Shown here in pieces: positions 37,601 through 45,783 of a stretch of DNA of 64,000 bases. The DNA is from Bacillota bacterium (GTDB taxonomy: Bacteria; Bacillota; UBA5301; Bu52), in NCBI GenBank assembly GCA_014896355.1, contig JADBKO010000006.1, positions 17,405 through 81,404 on the forward strand, given 5' to 3'. Each line of letters opens with the position of its first letter. Positions within the stretch are counted from its first letter, which is position 1. The translations under genes and the position numbers were made by a program. The notes under the pieces were generated by a model. That model was not told the origin of the DNA, did not search any database, and worked only from the letters and a program-made list of their open reading frames with translations.

Positions 37601-40600
37601 GCCGCCGGCGCCATAGGTCACCGGCCAGCCGTGCAGCTCCTTGGCGAAGTCGCCTTTCCGGTAGGAGCGCTCTGCTGCAAAGCGCTGGTACTCCGCCGTC
37701 TCGCCGAAGCTGGGCGCCAGGGCCAGATGGAAGTTGAGAGGCGCCTTGCCGTCGTTGCGGATGGTCAGCGGGCGCTGATCCTGCTGCCCTTCGGTGAGGA
37801 ACACGTCGAAGGCATCCGGCGTGACGCCCAGGACCGGCAGCCAACGGACTTCCACCTGTACCTTCTGGGACACTTCCACGCCGTTGGCATCCTTGGCGTG
37901 GATGCTGGCTTCGTACGTTCCCAGGTTCGGGTAGACGTGGCTCGCTGTAGGTTGATGCACGGCAGCACTGCCGTCGCCAAAATCCCACCACACGTCGACC
38001 ACAGGCGCAGCACCGGCCTGCACCGTGGCGCTGAAGCGCACCTCGAGGGGCGGCTCGCCCACGGCCGGTTCGGCCTTCACATCGCTCAGCACCGGCGCAG
38101 GCAGGATGTGCACGTTGACGTCCACACCCAGCAGGGGCCGGAACGGATCATTGGTGGTGATCTCCAGGTAGTTGGTGTAGTCCTTGCCGGGCTGGCCCAG
38201 TTCACTGGCTTTCACCGTGACGGCGAGATCCTGGGTCTGCCCCGCCGGGATCGTTCCCGAGCTGGGCTCCACCTGAATCCCGCGGGAGATGGGCATATCC
38301 GTGTCCACCAGGTAGGCGCGGTTGTTCATGGCGACGACCCACAGATTGCCGTCCTCGTTCAGCTCCAGGCCGGCACCCTGGTACTCGCCGCCGGACGGGG
38401 CCTGGAACTGGTACACCACAGCCCCGTGCTCCAGATCCAACCCGAAGATCATGTCCGGCGAGCCGTTATTGGACACCCAGAGGATGCCCCCCGGATGCCA
38501 GGCCAGGCCGGCGATGCCCACCGGGAAGGACCAGGCTTCGATGACTTCGCCCGGATGGCTGTGGCTGAGACCCCGGATGTGGTAGATGATGTCCTGGTTC
38601 CAGCCGCCGATGTAGAAGGTGTCGGTGGCTGCGTCATAGGCCAGGCCGCGCTGGGAGATCCCGGTCCAGGGGCCGGAGGTGATCTTCTGCCGGACCTCGC
38701 CGGTGGCGGGGTCCAGGCCGTAGATGCCGTTGTCGCCGCCGACATTGACCTGCCAGATCAGATTGTGGTTCGGATCGTAGGCCATGTCACCCGGCCAGGA
38801 TCCGGCCCACGGCGTCGCGAAGGTCTTGCCGGTGTAGACGCCCTGCGGCGTCACCAGCGAGTCCTTCTTGACCTGTGGGTCGCTGATCCAGACATTCGTC
38901 TGATCGAAGCCGGCGCCCCAGGCCAGGGTGATCGGCGACGGCACCGGCCAGGACAAGAGCACCTGGCCCACTCCGTCGGGCCGTACGTTGCCCTGCAGGC
39001 GGTGCACCTGCTCCGGTGTGAGCGGCTGGAAGAGCCCGCGGGCCGTAAGGGCGTCAGGGTCGGCGATCTTGCCGCCAGCGATGCGCTGCGGCAGCACGAT
39101 GGCCGGCGAGGCGCCGGGCCGCACCCGCACCTTGAACTGCAGCGGAGCCTTGCCCTGGGCATTGCCCACGGTCACCGTATGGACCTGGAAGCCATTGCCC
39201 GGCAGGGTGAACTCCAGCTGCGTGGGATCCACCGTGGCCCGCGGCAGATTGCGCACGTCGACGAGAATCTGCGTGCTGGCTGTGCCGCCCAGCTGGTCCA
39301 CTGCGGTGAAGGTGGCCAGGAACTGGCCCTCTGCCGTGTAGACGTGGGAGGCATCCAGCGTGGGCTCGCTGCCCACGACCGGGGCGCTGCCGTCGCCGAA
39401 GTCCCACTTCACGCTGGCCAGCGGGGTTTCTGGCGCCTGCACCACCGCATGGAACTGTACCGTCAGAGGCGGCTCGCCGAGGGTCGGAGTGGCCGTGGCC
39501 TCCTGGATCACCGGTGCGGCCGCCACATGCAACTGCACCGGGACCACAATTTGCGGGTTCTCTGGGTCATTGGTGGCCAAAGAGACCGCGCCACTATGGT
39601 CGCCGGGCCGCAGATTGCGGGCATCCACCGTCACCGTCAGCTGCTGAGAAGCCCCCGCAGTCACGGTGCCGCTGGCTGGAGCGACCTGCAGCCACCGGCC
39701 GATGGGGCCTAGGTTGGTAGCCACCAGGTACATGGTGTTGTTGCCCTGGGAAGCGACCCACAGATTCCCATTGGCGTCGAACTCCAAGCCCGCGCCGTTG
39801 TAGTCGCCGCCCGCCGGATGGGCAAACTGCGCCACAATGGCGTGGCTCTCGGCATTGACGAAGTAGAGGGCATCCGGCGCCGCATTACTGGCCACCACCA
39901 GGATCTTCGCCCCCGGATGGTAGGCCAGTCCGGAGATGCTCACCGGCATGGACCACTGTTCCAGAACCTCGCCGGGATGATCCCAGCTCAGGCCCTTGAA
40001 GTGGTAAATGATGTCCTCGTTCCAGCCGCCGATGTAGAAGGTGTCGTCATCGGGGTTGTAAGCCAGGCCCCGCTGCGAGACTCCTGTCCACGGGCCGCTG
40101 GTGATGGAGGCCACCACCGCGCCGGTTTGCGGGTTCAGCTGGTAGATGCCGTTGTCGCCGCCGACATTGACCTGCCAGATGAACTGGCCGTCAAAGGCCA
40201 TGTCCCCTGGCCACGATCCGGCCCACGGGGTGCTCCAGGAGGTGCCGGTATAGGCGCCGGCCGGAGTCACCAGGGCGTCCATCTTCTGCTGGGGGTCCGA
40301 GATGGCCAGATTGCCGCTGTTGCGGTCCACGGCCACGCCCCAGGCCAAGGTGATGGGCGAGGGCGCGGTCCAGTGGGCCAGAATCTGTCCAGCGTCCAAC
40401 GGTTGGATGGCCCGGCGCTCCTGGTCCGCCAGCGGGGCGTAGAGGCCGCGGGCCGTGCGCGCCAGCGGGTCCACACCGCCAGCGCCGGCATTCGCCGCAC
40501 CCACCGTGCCGCCAGCTCCTGCCGTACCCGGCCGGCCCACGGGCCCGGCCAGCCGTTTGGGCAGCTGAATGCTCTGGGACGCCGCCTCGGCGCCGAAGCG

Positions 40601-43600
40601 AAGAGCCCCCGGCCCAGCGTTGCTCAGGGTCAGCGAAGCACTCCCCGTCCGTCCCTGGGCGACGCGCAGGAAGATCTGATGCGGATCCCAGCTGGCTGCC
40701 GGCGGCTGGCCCACCTCCACCTGCACCCGGGCGGTGGCCTCATACCCGTCGTTGTCCACGGCATGGAACGTGGCGGTATAAGGACCCTCGTGCCCATAGG
40801 TGTGGGTGGTGGTGAACTCGTGCACCGGCTGGCTGCCGTCGCCGAAGTCCCAGTACTGGTCGGCGATGCGGCCATCCGGATCCTGGGCCGCAGCCACGAA
40901 CTGGAACTGCGTCTCCACCGGGCCCCGGGCCGGATTGACCCCGGCGGCCGTGATGACCGGCGGCTGGTTCGGCAGCACATCCACGTGCACAGGCGCTGCA
41001 ATTTCCGGATGCAGCAGATCATTGCTGTCCAGAACCAGGCGGCCGTCCAGGCTGCCGCTGGCGATGGGCCGCAGGTCGAAGAGCACCTGCACATCCTGGC
41101 TTGCTCCCGGCGCCACGCTGCCCTGGCTGACATTGGTCGACAGCCAGGCGAAGGGGTAGAAGAGCACCGCCAGGCCATTGTGCACGTAGGGGGCGTTGAA
41201 GACCACCTCCAGGCCATCGCTGCCGTCGGCGTTCTCGATACCCACCGTGGCACTGTTGGCTTTGCCGCCGAAATTCAGCGGCGCTTCGGGCGGCCCGTAC
41301 TGGTAGAGAATGCGGCCGTCCGGGTAAAGGATGGCTTCAAAGGTCAGAGCTCCGGTATTGGGATAAAGAGGCACCTGGTACCATTCCACGACGAAGCGTT
41401 CATGGGCCGCATCGTGGTAGGTATAGACGCTGCCAGCCCGGTTGGGACTCAGGTCGTCCCAATAGACGGCCAACAGGTTGTTGGGGGTATTGTCGTCCGG
41501 AATGGGGTCGTTGCTGTAATCCCCCGTCGTGCTCCCGAAGGTCAGATACCCGTTGGAGCACACGCTCAGCGACGTATACGTCCCACCGTAGAACGGGAAC
41601 GGCCACGGCAGATCCACGGACACGCCGCTGTCATCGCCCAGGTTCACCCGGTTGCCGGTGGTGGTGATATCCACCCACTCGAAGGTGGGTCCGCCCGGCT
41701 GGTCGCTGTCCAGCCAGATCATGCCGAAGCGGTCTGGCCCACCCCTCCCCAGCCGGCCTGGGCGCGGATCGGGCTGATCCTTCGCGCCGTTCCAGTCCGG
41801 CGCATCCGGGGCCACCCTGGGCACCACCTGCGCCGGAGTGCCGGCGGTCTCCGCCCGGAGCGTGAATTCCAGGGGCACATCGCCGCTGTTGCGGATGGTC
41901 AGAGTCTCCGTACGCGTGCGGTGGGCCCGGATCGCAGCCGTAAACGAGGGCGGCGTCAGCGATGCCGAGGGCTGTGGCCGCGCCACGATGTGGATCGTGC
42001 GGGTGGCCCGCAGGCCCTCGTCGTCGATTACCGTCAACGTGGCGTCATACTCGCCCTCCGTTTCGTAGGTGTGGCTGGTGCGCAGCTGGCCATCGGAAGG
42101 CGCGCCGCCGTCCACCGGGGCGCTGCCGTCCCCGAAGTTCCACTGCGAGGCCACCACCCGGCCGTCCGTGTCCCCGACCTCGGCCGCGAACTGCACCGTC
42201 AGCGGCGTCTTGCCGGCGAAGGGCTGCGCCGTGAAGCTGCGGATCACCGGCGGGATGAGGGCATTCACATGCAGGAAGGCCTCCACGTTGATGGCCGGGG
42301 TATCCGGGTCATCGCTCTGAACCACCAGCGTGGCCGGATAATCCCCTTCCGGCCGTTGGCCGGCCTTGAAGGTGACTGCCACATCGGCACTGGCCCCCGG
42401 GGCCACCGTACCCTGGCTCGGCTCCACCGCCAGCCAGAACGGGTAAAACTCCACCGCCAGATTGTCATGCAGATAGGCCTGGTTGAAGGCCACCTGCAGG
42501 CCATCGTTGCCGGCGGCATTTTCGATACCCACTGTGGCTTGGTTCAGGGTTCCCCGCATGGTGAGATACTGGAATTTCACCGTACCGTCCTTCCGCAGGA
42601 TGACCTCGAAGGTGTTGGGCGTGCTGCTGCCCCAGCGCGGCACGTTCTTGTATTCCACCACGAAGATTCCGGCAGCGGCGTCCCCGTAGTAGAGGATCCG
42701 GCTGCCGCTTCCCGGGTTCAGATCGTCCCAGAAGGGCGCGATCAGGTCATTGGGCTGGCTCGGGTTGGGGATCGGGTCGTTGCTGTAATCGTCCCCGTTG
42801 GTCCCGAAGGTGAGATAGCCGTTGGAGCCGATACGCACCTGGGTTTTCTGCTGCCCGTAGAACGGGAAGGCAAAGGGCAGGTCCACCAACGCGCTGGCGT
42901 CATCCCCCAGGTTCACGGGAGTCCCGGTGGAGGTCAGATCCAGCCATTCAAACGCGGGCCCGGTCGGTGCGTCGCTGTCCGCCCATTGGTAGCCGGAGTG
43001 GTCCGGGCCACCGGCGCCCTCCGCCACCGGCGGGCCTTGACGCGGATCCACCTGCCCCTTGGCCACCTGCAGATCGGGGATAGCGGGAGCAGCACCCGCC
43101 GGAGCGCTGCCCGGGATGGCCAGCCCGCAGCTGTAGTGCAAATCCCCCTGGCCGCTGTTGGTGATGGTCAGGTGCTGGGTCTCTTCCTGACCCCAGTCCA
43201 GGGAAGCCTGCAGAGACGTGGGGTTCACGCCGATATGCGGCGGGAAGAACACGTGGATCCGGACCGTGGCCACAGATTCCAGGCCAGCGTTGTCCACGGC
43301 GTGGAACTTGGCCTCGAACCATCCCTGCGCCGTGTAGGTGTGCTGCGCGTTCGCGGCATGGAGCGGCGCGCTGCCATCGCCGAAATCCCACCACATATCG
43401 GCGATGGAGCCGTCCACGTCGTGGGCCGCGGCCTCAAAGGTCACGGCCAAGGGCGGTTCGCCCTGGGTCGGCGTGGCCGTGGCCCGCTCGATGACCGGCG
43501 GCAGCGAGGCCGCCAGGGCGTTGGCGGCATTCAGGCGCCCGCCCGTGACGCACTTCCCCGCCAGGGCCGGTTTGCGATCTACCGTATCCAGAATCAGGCT

Positions 43601-45106
43601 TTTCACCGACGGGCTGCCCTCGGTCCACCCCGGGGCTCCGGGATAGAGAGGCAGAGTGGGGTACTGGCTCATGACCAGGGCTGCCACGCCCGAAACATGG
43701 GGCGTGGCCATGGACGTGCCGTAGAAGAAGGCGTAGGCTTCTTCCGGCGGCTGGCCGGGCCCCGGCGGCGGATCCGGCGGCACGGTGGAAAGAATGTAGC
43801 CGCCGGGAGCGAACAGATCCACCGAAGTGGCGCCATAGCAGGTGCTCCACCAACCCGGATAGCTCGCGGGCTCGTCGTTTTGCATGGTGGCCGCCACGGC
43901 AATGATGTTTGGTGAATCGTAGCTGGAGGGATAATGCGGCGTGGCGTCATTGTTGGTGCCGCTGTTGCCAGCGGCAGCCACGAAGAGCATGCCCGTGCCT
44001 TCAATGGCGTCCTTCAGGGCTTGGCTGTAAGCGCCGCCGCCCCAGCTGTTGTTGGTGAGCTTGGCGCCGGCCTGGGCCGCATACTGCAGGGCCAGGATGG
44101 CGTCCGAGGTGAAGCCGCCTTCCGGCCCGAGGAACTTGAGGATGATGATCTTGATGTCCCAGCTGATGCCGGCCACGCCCATGGCGTTATCGCTCAGGGC
44201 GCCGATGGTGCCGGCCGTGTGGGTCCCGTGTTCATCCGCGAGATAACCGTATTGGTCCCGCTGATCCGGGTCCCACACGGTGTTGTCGCCGTCGTAGAAA
44301 TCCCAGCCGTGGATGTCGTCGACGTAGCCGTTGCCGTCATCGTCGATGCCGTTGTCCGGGATCTCCCCCGGGTTGGTCCAGATGTGGGCCGCCAGGTCCG
44401 GGTGATCGACGTAGGCCCCCGTATCGATGAGGCCCACGATCACCTCCGGCGAGTCGGTGCGGATGGACCAGCCCTCCGGCATGTCGATATCCGCGTCGGC
44501 CACGGCCGGGGCGCTGAGCTCCGGGTCATCGGCCTGAGGCGGCATCTGGCTGGCGCCGGGGTTATGCAGCCCCCACATCAGGTTGAAATACGGATCACTG
44601 GGAAAAACGGGAGCGCCGTCCCGATATACTTTATAATCGGGTTCGGCATAAAGGATCTCCGGCCGCCGGGACAACTCCGCCGCTTCTCTGCGGACGTCTG
44701 TCCCCTTGGGCACCTTCACGATGTGGATGTCCAGACCCCGCGGGAAACGCTTGCTGGGCCCGAAATGAGCAGTCTTTTCCAGCTGCAGCCCCAGGGCCTG
44801 GAAACGTTCTGCTGCGGCTTGTACCGTATTGACGGAACTGCTGTCCTTGAACCGCACGAGAATGCGCTCCGGGTTGACCTCTACGGGCCCCGCCTGCCAC
44901 CCGCCGTGGAATTTGCCAGGCGGCGGCGCCGCTGCCGCGTTGCCAGCCATCCAGACCAACCCACCCACGACCAGGAAGACCACGAGGGCTGCCAACAACA
45001 CGGCCGCCCGCCGAGCTGGTCCTGCACAGCCAGCGCCGTCTGCGGGCCACCGCGCTGCCGTCGCACCCCGTGCGGGCCGTTCCGCCCTCCCATGGTACCT
45101 TCTCAT
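34664..45106 (-). CDS. giant secreted S8 subtilisin-like peptidase with PKD arrays and C-terminal sorting-like domain
   Basis: A 3480-residue surface or secreted protein. The ATG at 45106 is eight bases after GGGAGGG. Order: signal helix (AVLLAALVVFLVVGGLVWMA); I9-like propeptide (ERILVRFKDSSS); S8 catalytic domain with Asp in GLIDTGAYVDH (about 228), His in DEHGTHTAGT (about 293) and Ser in YGTSMATPHVSG (about 463). Then follow alternating PKD domains (WWDFGDGSAP) and two large repeated modules, each closed by an ASH-like strand domain (SQGTVAPGASADVAVTF). Next come Ig-like domains (GDGGQTWTVL), more PKD domains and a final Ig-like domain. The last 88 residues (AAGPNPADRTVTFYF, LYVYDSAGRLAYRHEV, LAPGLYLYVL) resemble FlgD-Ig or type IX C-terminal sorting domains. 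All catalytic residues are present. Confidence 0.87.
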   Translation of the reverse strand: MRRYHGRAERPARGATAARWPADGAGCAGPARRAAVLLAALVVFLVVGGLVWMAGNAAAAPPPGKFHGGWQAGPVEVNPERILVRFKDSSSVNTVQAAAERFQALGLQLEKTAHFGPSKRFPRGLDIHIVKVPKGTDVRREAAELSRRPEILYAEPDYKVYRDGAPVFPSDPYFNLMWGLHNPGASQMPPQADDPELSAPAVADADIDMPEGWSIRTDSPEVIVGLIDTGAYVDHPDLAAHIWTNPGEIPDNGIDDDGNGYVDDIHGWDFYDGDNTVWDPDQRDQYGYLADEHGTHTAGTIGALSDNAMGVAGISWDIKIIILKFLGPEGGFTSDAILALQYAAQAGAKLTNNSWGGGAYSQALKDAIEGTGMLFVAAAGNSGTNNDATPHYPSSYDSPNIIAVAATMQNDEPASYPGWWSTCYGATSVDLFAPGGYILSTVPPDPPPGPGQPPEEAYAFFYGTSMATPHVSGVAALVMSQYPTLPLYPGAPGWTEGSPSVKSLILDTVDRKPALAGKCVTGGRLNAANALAASLPPVIERATATPTQGEPPLAVTFEAAAHDVDGSIADMWWDFGDGSAPLHAANAQHTYTAQGWFEAKFHAVDNAGLESVATVRIHVFFPPHIGVNPTSLQASLDWGQEETQHLTITNSGQGDLHYSCGLAIPGSAPAGAAPAIPDLQVAKGQVDPRQGPPVAEGAGGPDHSGYQWADSDAPTGPAFEWLDLTSTGTPVNLGDDASALVDLPFAFPFYGQQKTQVRIGSNGYLTFGTNGDDYSNDPIPNPSQPNDLIAPFWDDLNPGSGSRILYYGDAAAGIFVVEYKNVPRWGSSTPNTFEVILRKDGTVKFQYLTMRGTLNQATVGIENAAGNDGLQVAFNQAYLHDNLAVEFYPFWLAVEPSQGTVAPGASADVAVTFKAGQRPEGDYPATLVVQSDDPDTPAINVEAFLHVNALIPPVIRSFTAQPFAGKTPLTVQFAAEVGDTDGRVVASQWNFGDGSAPVDGGAPSDGQLRTSHTYETEGEYDATLTVIDDEGLRATRTIHIVARPQPSASLTPPSFTAAIRAHRTRTETLTIRNSGDVPLEFTLRAETAGTPAQVVPRVAPDAPDWNGAKDQPDPRPGRLGRGGPDRFGMIWLDSDQPGGPTFEWVDITTTGNRVNLGDDSGVSVDLPWPFPFYGGTYTSLSVCSNGYLTFGSTTGDYSNDPIPDDNTPNNLLAVYWDDLSPNRAGSVYTYHDAAHERFVVEWYQVPLYPNTGALTFEAILYPDGRILYQYGPPEAPLNFGGKANSATVGIENADGSDGLEVVFNAPYVHNGLAVLFYPFAWLSTNVSQGSVAPGASQDVQVLFDLRPIASGSLDGRLVLDSNDLLHPEIAAPVHVDVLPNQPPVITAAGVNPARGPVETQFQFVAAAQDPDGRIADQYWDFGDGSQPVHEFTTTHTYGHEGPYTATFHAVDNDGYEATARVQVEVGQPPAASWDPHQIFLRVAQGRTGSASLTLSNAGPGALRFGAEAASQSIQLPKRLAGPVGRPGTAGAGGTVGAANAGAGGVDPLARTARGLYAPLADQERRAIQPLDAGQILAHWTAPSPITLAWGVAVDRNSGNLAISDPQQKMDALVTPAGAYTGTSWSTPWAGSWPGDMAFDGQFIWQVNVGGDNGIYQLNPQTGAVVASITSGPWTGVSQRGLAYNPDDDTFYIGGWNEDIIYHFKGLSWDHPGEVLEQWSMPVSISGLAYHPGAKILVVASNAAPDALYFVNAESHAIVAQFAHPAGGDYNGAGLEFDANGNLWVASQGNNTMYLVATNLGPIGRWLQVAPASGTVTAGASQQLTVTVDARNLRPGDHSGAVSLATNDPENPQIVVPVQLHVAAAPVIQEATATPTLGEPPLTVQFHAVVQAPETPLASVKWDFGDGSAPVVGSEPTLDASHVYTAEGQFLATFTAVDQLGGTASTQILVDVRNLPRATVDPTQLEFTLPGNGFQVHTVTVGNAQGKAPLQFKVRVRPGASPAIVLPQRIAGGKIADPDALTARGLFQPLTPEQVHRLQGNVRPDGVGQVLLSWPVPSPITLAWGAGFDQTNVWISDPQVKKDSLVTPQGVYTGKTFATPWAGSWPGDMAYDPNHNLIWQVNVGGDNGIYGLDPATGEVRQKITSGPWTGISQRGLAYDAATDTFYIGGWNQDIIYHIRGLSHSHPGEVIEAWSFPVGIAGLAWHPGGILWVSNNGSPDMIFGLDLEHGAVVYQFQAPSGGEYQGAGLELNEDGNLWVVAMNNRAYLVDTDMPISRGIQVEPSSGTIPAGQTQDLAVTVKASELGQPGKDYTNYLEITTNDPFRPLLGVDVNVHILPAPVLSDVKAEPAVGEPPLEVRFSATVQAGAAPVVDVWWDFGDGSAAVHQPTASHVYPNLGTYEASIHAKDANGVEVSQKVQVEVRWLPVLGVTPDAFDVFLTEGQQDQRPLTIRNDGKAPLNFHLALAPSFGETAEYQRFAAERSYRKGDFAKELHGWPVTYGAGGPDAYGYVWMDSDQEGGPAYDWLEISEIGTPVTLDDESGVTVPLPFPFPFYGESKSQVAICSNGYLTFGKSIRGFFENAPIPNSAEPNDILAAFWDDLDPGAAGHVYYYYDEAHRRFIVEFKDVPQWGAQVGYTFQIILKPDGTILYQYQSMRGDLTSATVGIENARGSVGLEVVYNAQYVKDGLAVGFTPIGSLVGVNPDSGQVLPGKSQDVVVTFGSPTAAPGVYHTGIRVMADDPYRPVAVVPVDLTINGIPRVSIQKPAAGSVVEGVTPIQWTARDDQALTVDLAYSGDGGQTWTVLVQDAENSGRYDWDTNGLPVGDLYQVQVTVKDPYGQHATAQSGNFTLHRSPQVELTVPAGGEIVTTPSLEIRWNASDPEDGTELAVALEYSKDGGETWSRIKQNLPNSGSYTWNLAGVGPSDRVQVRITVTDKDRGSTVVVSPQFTVTQAPVAAFTYNHPGLESRGTEEPVRFSDGSHDPDGSVAAWHWDFGDGAASLDQNPQHRYAQGGIYTVQLWVTDNLGARSSTAWQTLVVGSPAAPVTGTLFIMEPVTDGYPLKDLRLWYERAQQPTEVPGDGNLPEIVLTCFGGNPVASHAALFNSRNAYFALQPTEAVAGPDGVSGIGRIVLNWYWPQGMDPQGLALYWFDAATGQWAPVSQQSAVPYRDSSEGGLYGGFIRMEIGPDTSPSLNQLRGAILAAGVSHVAPTAGFSFTPAQPTIQDTVQFRDASQPGDSEVVAWHWDFGDGTTSTEQNPQHRYTTKGSHWVALTVWDSTGAPSVEPARQKVEVVNLPPQVSITAPAAGAVWTGKEAIRWTATDPDDPAESLQIRLAFSADGTHWTEIAAGEANDGTYLWDTAVVPKGGLYQVQVTVTDTQGAKASAVSPVFTIVKLSGLVAAGPNPADRTVTFYFAQGVSGTLYVYDSAGRLAYRHEVAEGETHYLWDLTDSHGTPLAPGLYLYVLVTNSGRSSPVLKLVVER
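37020..42950 (-). repeat. three dispersed copies of a NIDO-like module within the S8 protein
   Basis: A module of about 180 residues occurs at about 42420-42950, 41130-41690 and 37020-37560. Shared landmarks are PFPFYG, SNGYLTFG, DPIP or APIP, FWDDL or YWDDL, ATVGIENA and LAVxFxPF. Each is followed by an ASH-like domain and preceded by a PKD domain or linker. The copies differ substantially, so the duplication is old. Confidence 0.7.
38280..40390 (-). repeat. two tandem copies of a propeller-like module within the S8 protein
   Basis: Copies at about 39710-40390 and 38280-38960 are nearly collinear: PSPITLAWG, TPWAGSWPGDMA, IWQVNVGGDNGIY, SQRGLAY, DTFYIGGWN, IIYHxxGLS and GAGLE. They read as a six-bladed or similar propeller with an ASH-like cap. 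They look more alike than the NIDO-like copies, implying a later duplication of PKD plus propeller plus cap. Confidence 0.7.
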
Positions 45107-45610
45107 CCGGCGTCCCTCCCTCGGAATACCTGCCGGGTCTTTCCAAGAACTGCCGAAGTCTCCGAAGCCTTGCTGAAGGCTGAAGTCTCGCAGCCCTGCA
45201 CCATTCAGGCCGGTGTCGTCCCGGTTTCCTCCGGGCTCCCCTGCTGCCCGCAGGCCTTTGCGCTCCCCTCCTTTCTGCGTGGCTCTGCCTTGCGGCCTTC
45301 GGCCTTCCCAGATGAAGGCGCGGGGCTGCCGGGCCGCCTTCACGTCCGACCCAGTTGGTTCCATCTTTGCCGAGACCTGACTCCGGCAAGACATATCTAG
45401 CAAATCTTGCGGGAAAATTATGTCGAAACTTCTCGAAAGCGGCCATAATGAATATGTAGCTATCAGGAATAATCCCAGGACGAGTCCTTGATCTTGCAGC
45501 ATTTCTATGAAGAGGAGAGACAAATATGTCTCCAGGTGCCGGCGTGTTGCCACGTTTGTCCGAGGGCCTGGATTGACCGGGGTTTAGGCAGGAAGCCGGA
45601 GGCAGAGAAA
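45107..45610 (-). other. long 5' leader or intergenic region of the S8 gene
   Basis: About 500 bases without a supported gene between the prfB terminator and the S8 start. The part at 45400-45530 is AT-rich relative to its surroundings and holds the hairpin GGAGA-GACAAATATGTCTCC (45512-45531). Short open frames here have no conserved features. I found no convincing -35/-10 pair. The length suggests a structured leader RNA. Confidence 0.45.
45221..45290 (-). promoter_or_regulatory. weak GEMM (c-di-GMP-I riboswitch)-like segment
   Basis: Reading the minus strand, short matches to the GEMM core occur in order: GGCAGAGCC, AGAAAG, GGGAGCGCAAAGGCC, then AGCCCGG and AAACCG. The segment is about 115 bases ahead of the S8 start. 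The internal stem does not pair well and there is an extra G after CGCAAAG, so this may be chance in GC-rich sequence. Confidence 0.18.
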
Positions 45611-45612
45611 AC

Positions 45613-45671
45613 GAAAAGGCAGGCCCCTGCAGCCGGCGGGGAGTTTCCCTACCGGCCGCAGGCACCTGCCC
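45613..45671 (-). terminator. rho-independent terminator of prfB
   Basis: A long hairpin at 45618-45671 pairs GGCAGG, GCCTGC, GCCGG and GGG with matching 3' segments around the loop AAAC. On the minus strand it is followed by TTTTCGTTTTC. It lies about 115 bases after the prfB stop and separates prfB from the S8 gene. Confidence 0.8.
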
Positions 45672-45783
45672 AGTAGCCACACCGCGACAGAGCCTCGCCC
45701 GGCGCGGCGCGGTACACCGCATGCTCCGTGCGGAGGAACCGAAAGGAGCTCAAAGGCCAAGAAAGGCTGGGAGGCCGGACGGC

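Noticed and set aside
34517..43915. Two very long plus-strand open frames (about 1731 and 1365 codons) antisense to the S8 protease
   Set aside because: They lack motifs and binding sites and mirror codon bias of the repeated PKD and NIDO-like modules. The minus-strand protein explains the sequence fully.
34664..45106. Regular repeats in the S8 gene as a CRISPR array or satellite
   Set aside because: Periodicity is at protein-domain scale (90 to 230 residues) with diverged DNA, not short identical repeats with spacers.
45107..45553. Extended N-terminus of the S8 protein from an upstream start at 45553
   Set aside because: A strong GGGAGGG site and the signal helix place the start at 45106. 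The upstream 149 codons show no conserved pattern.
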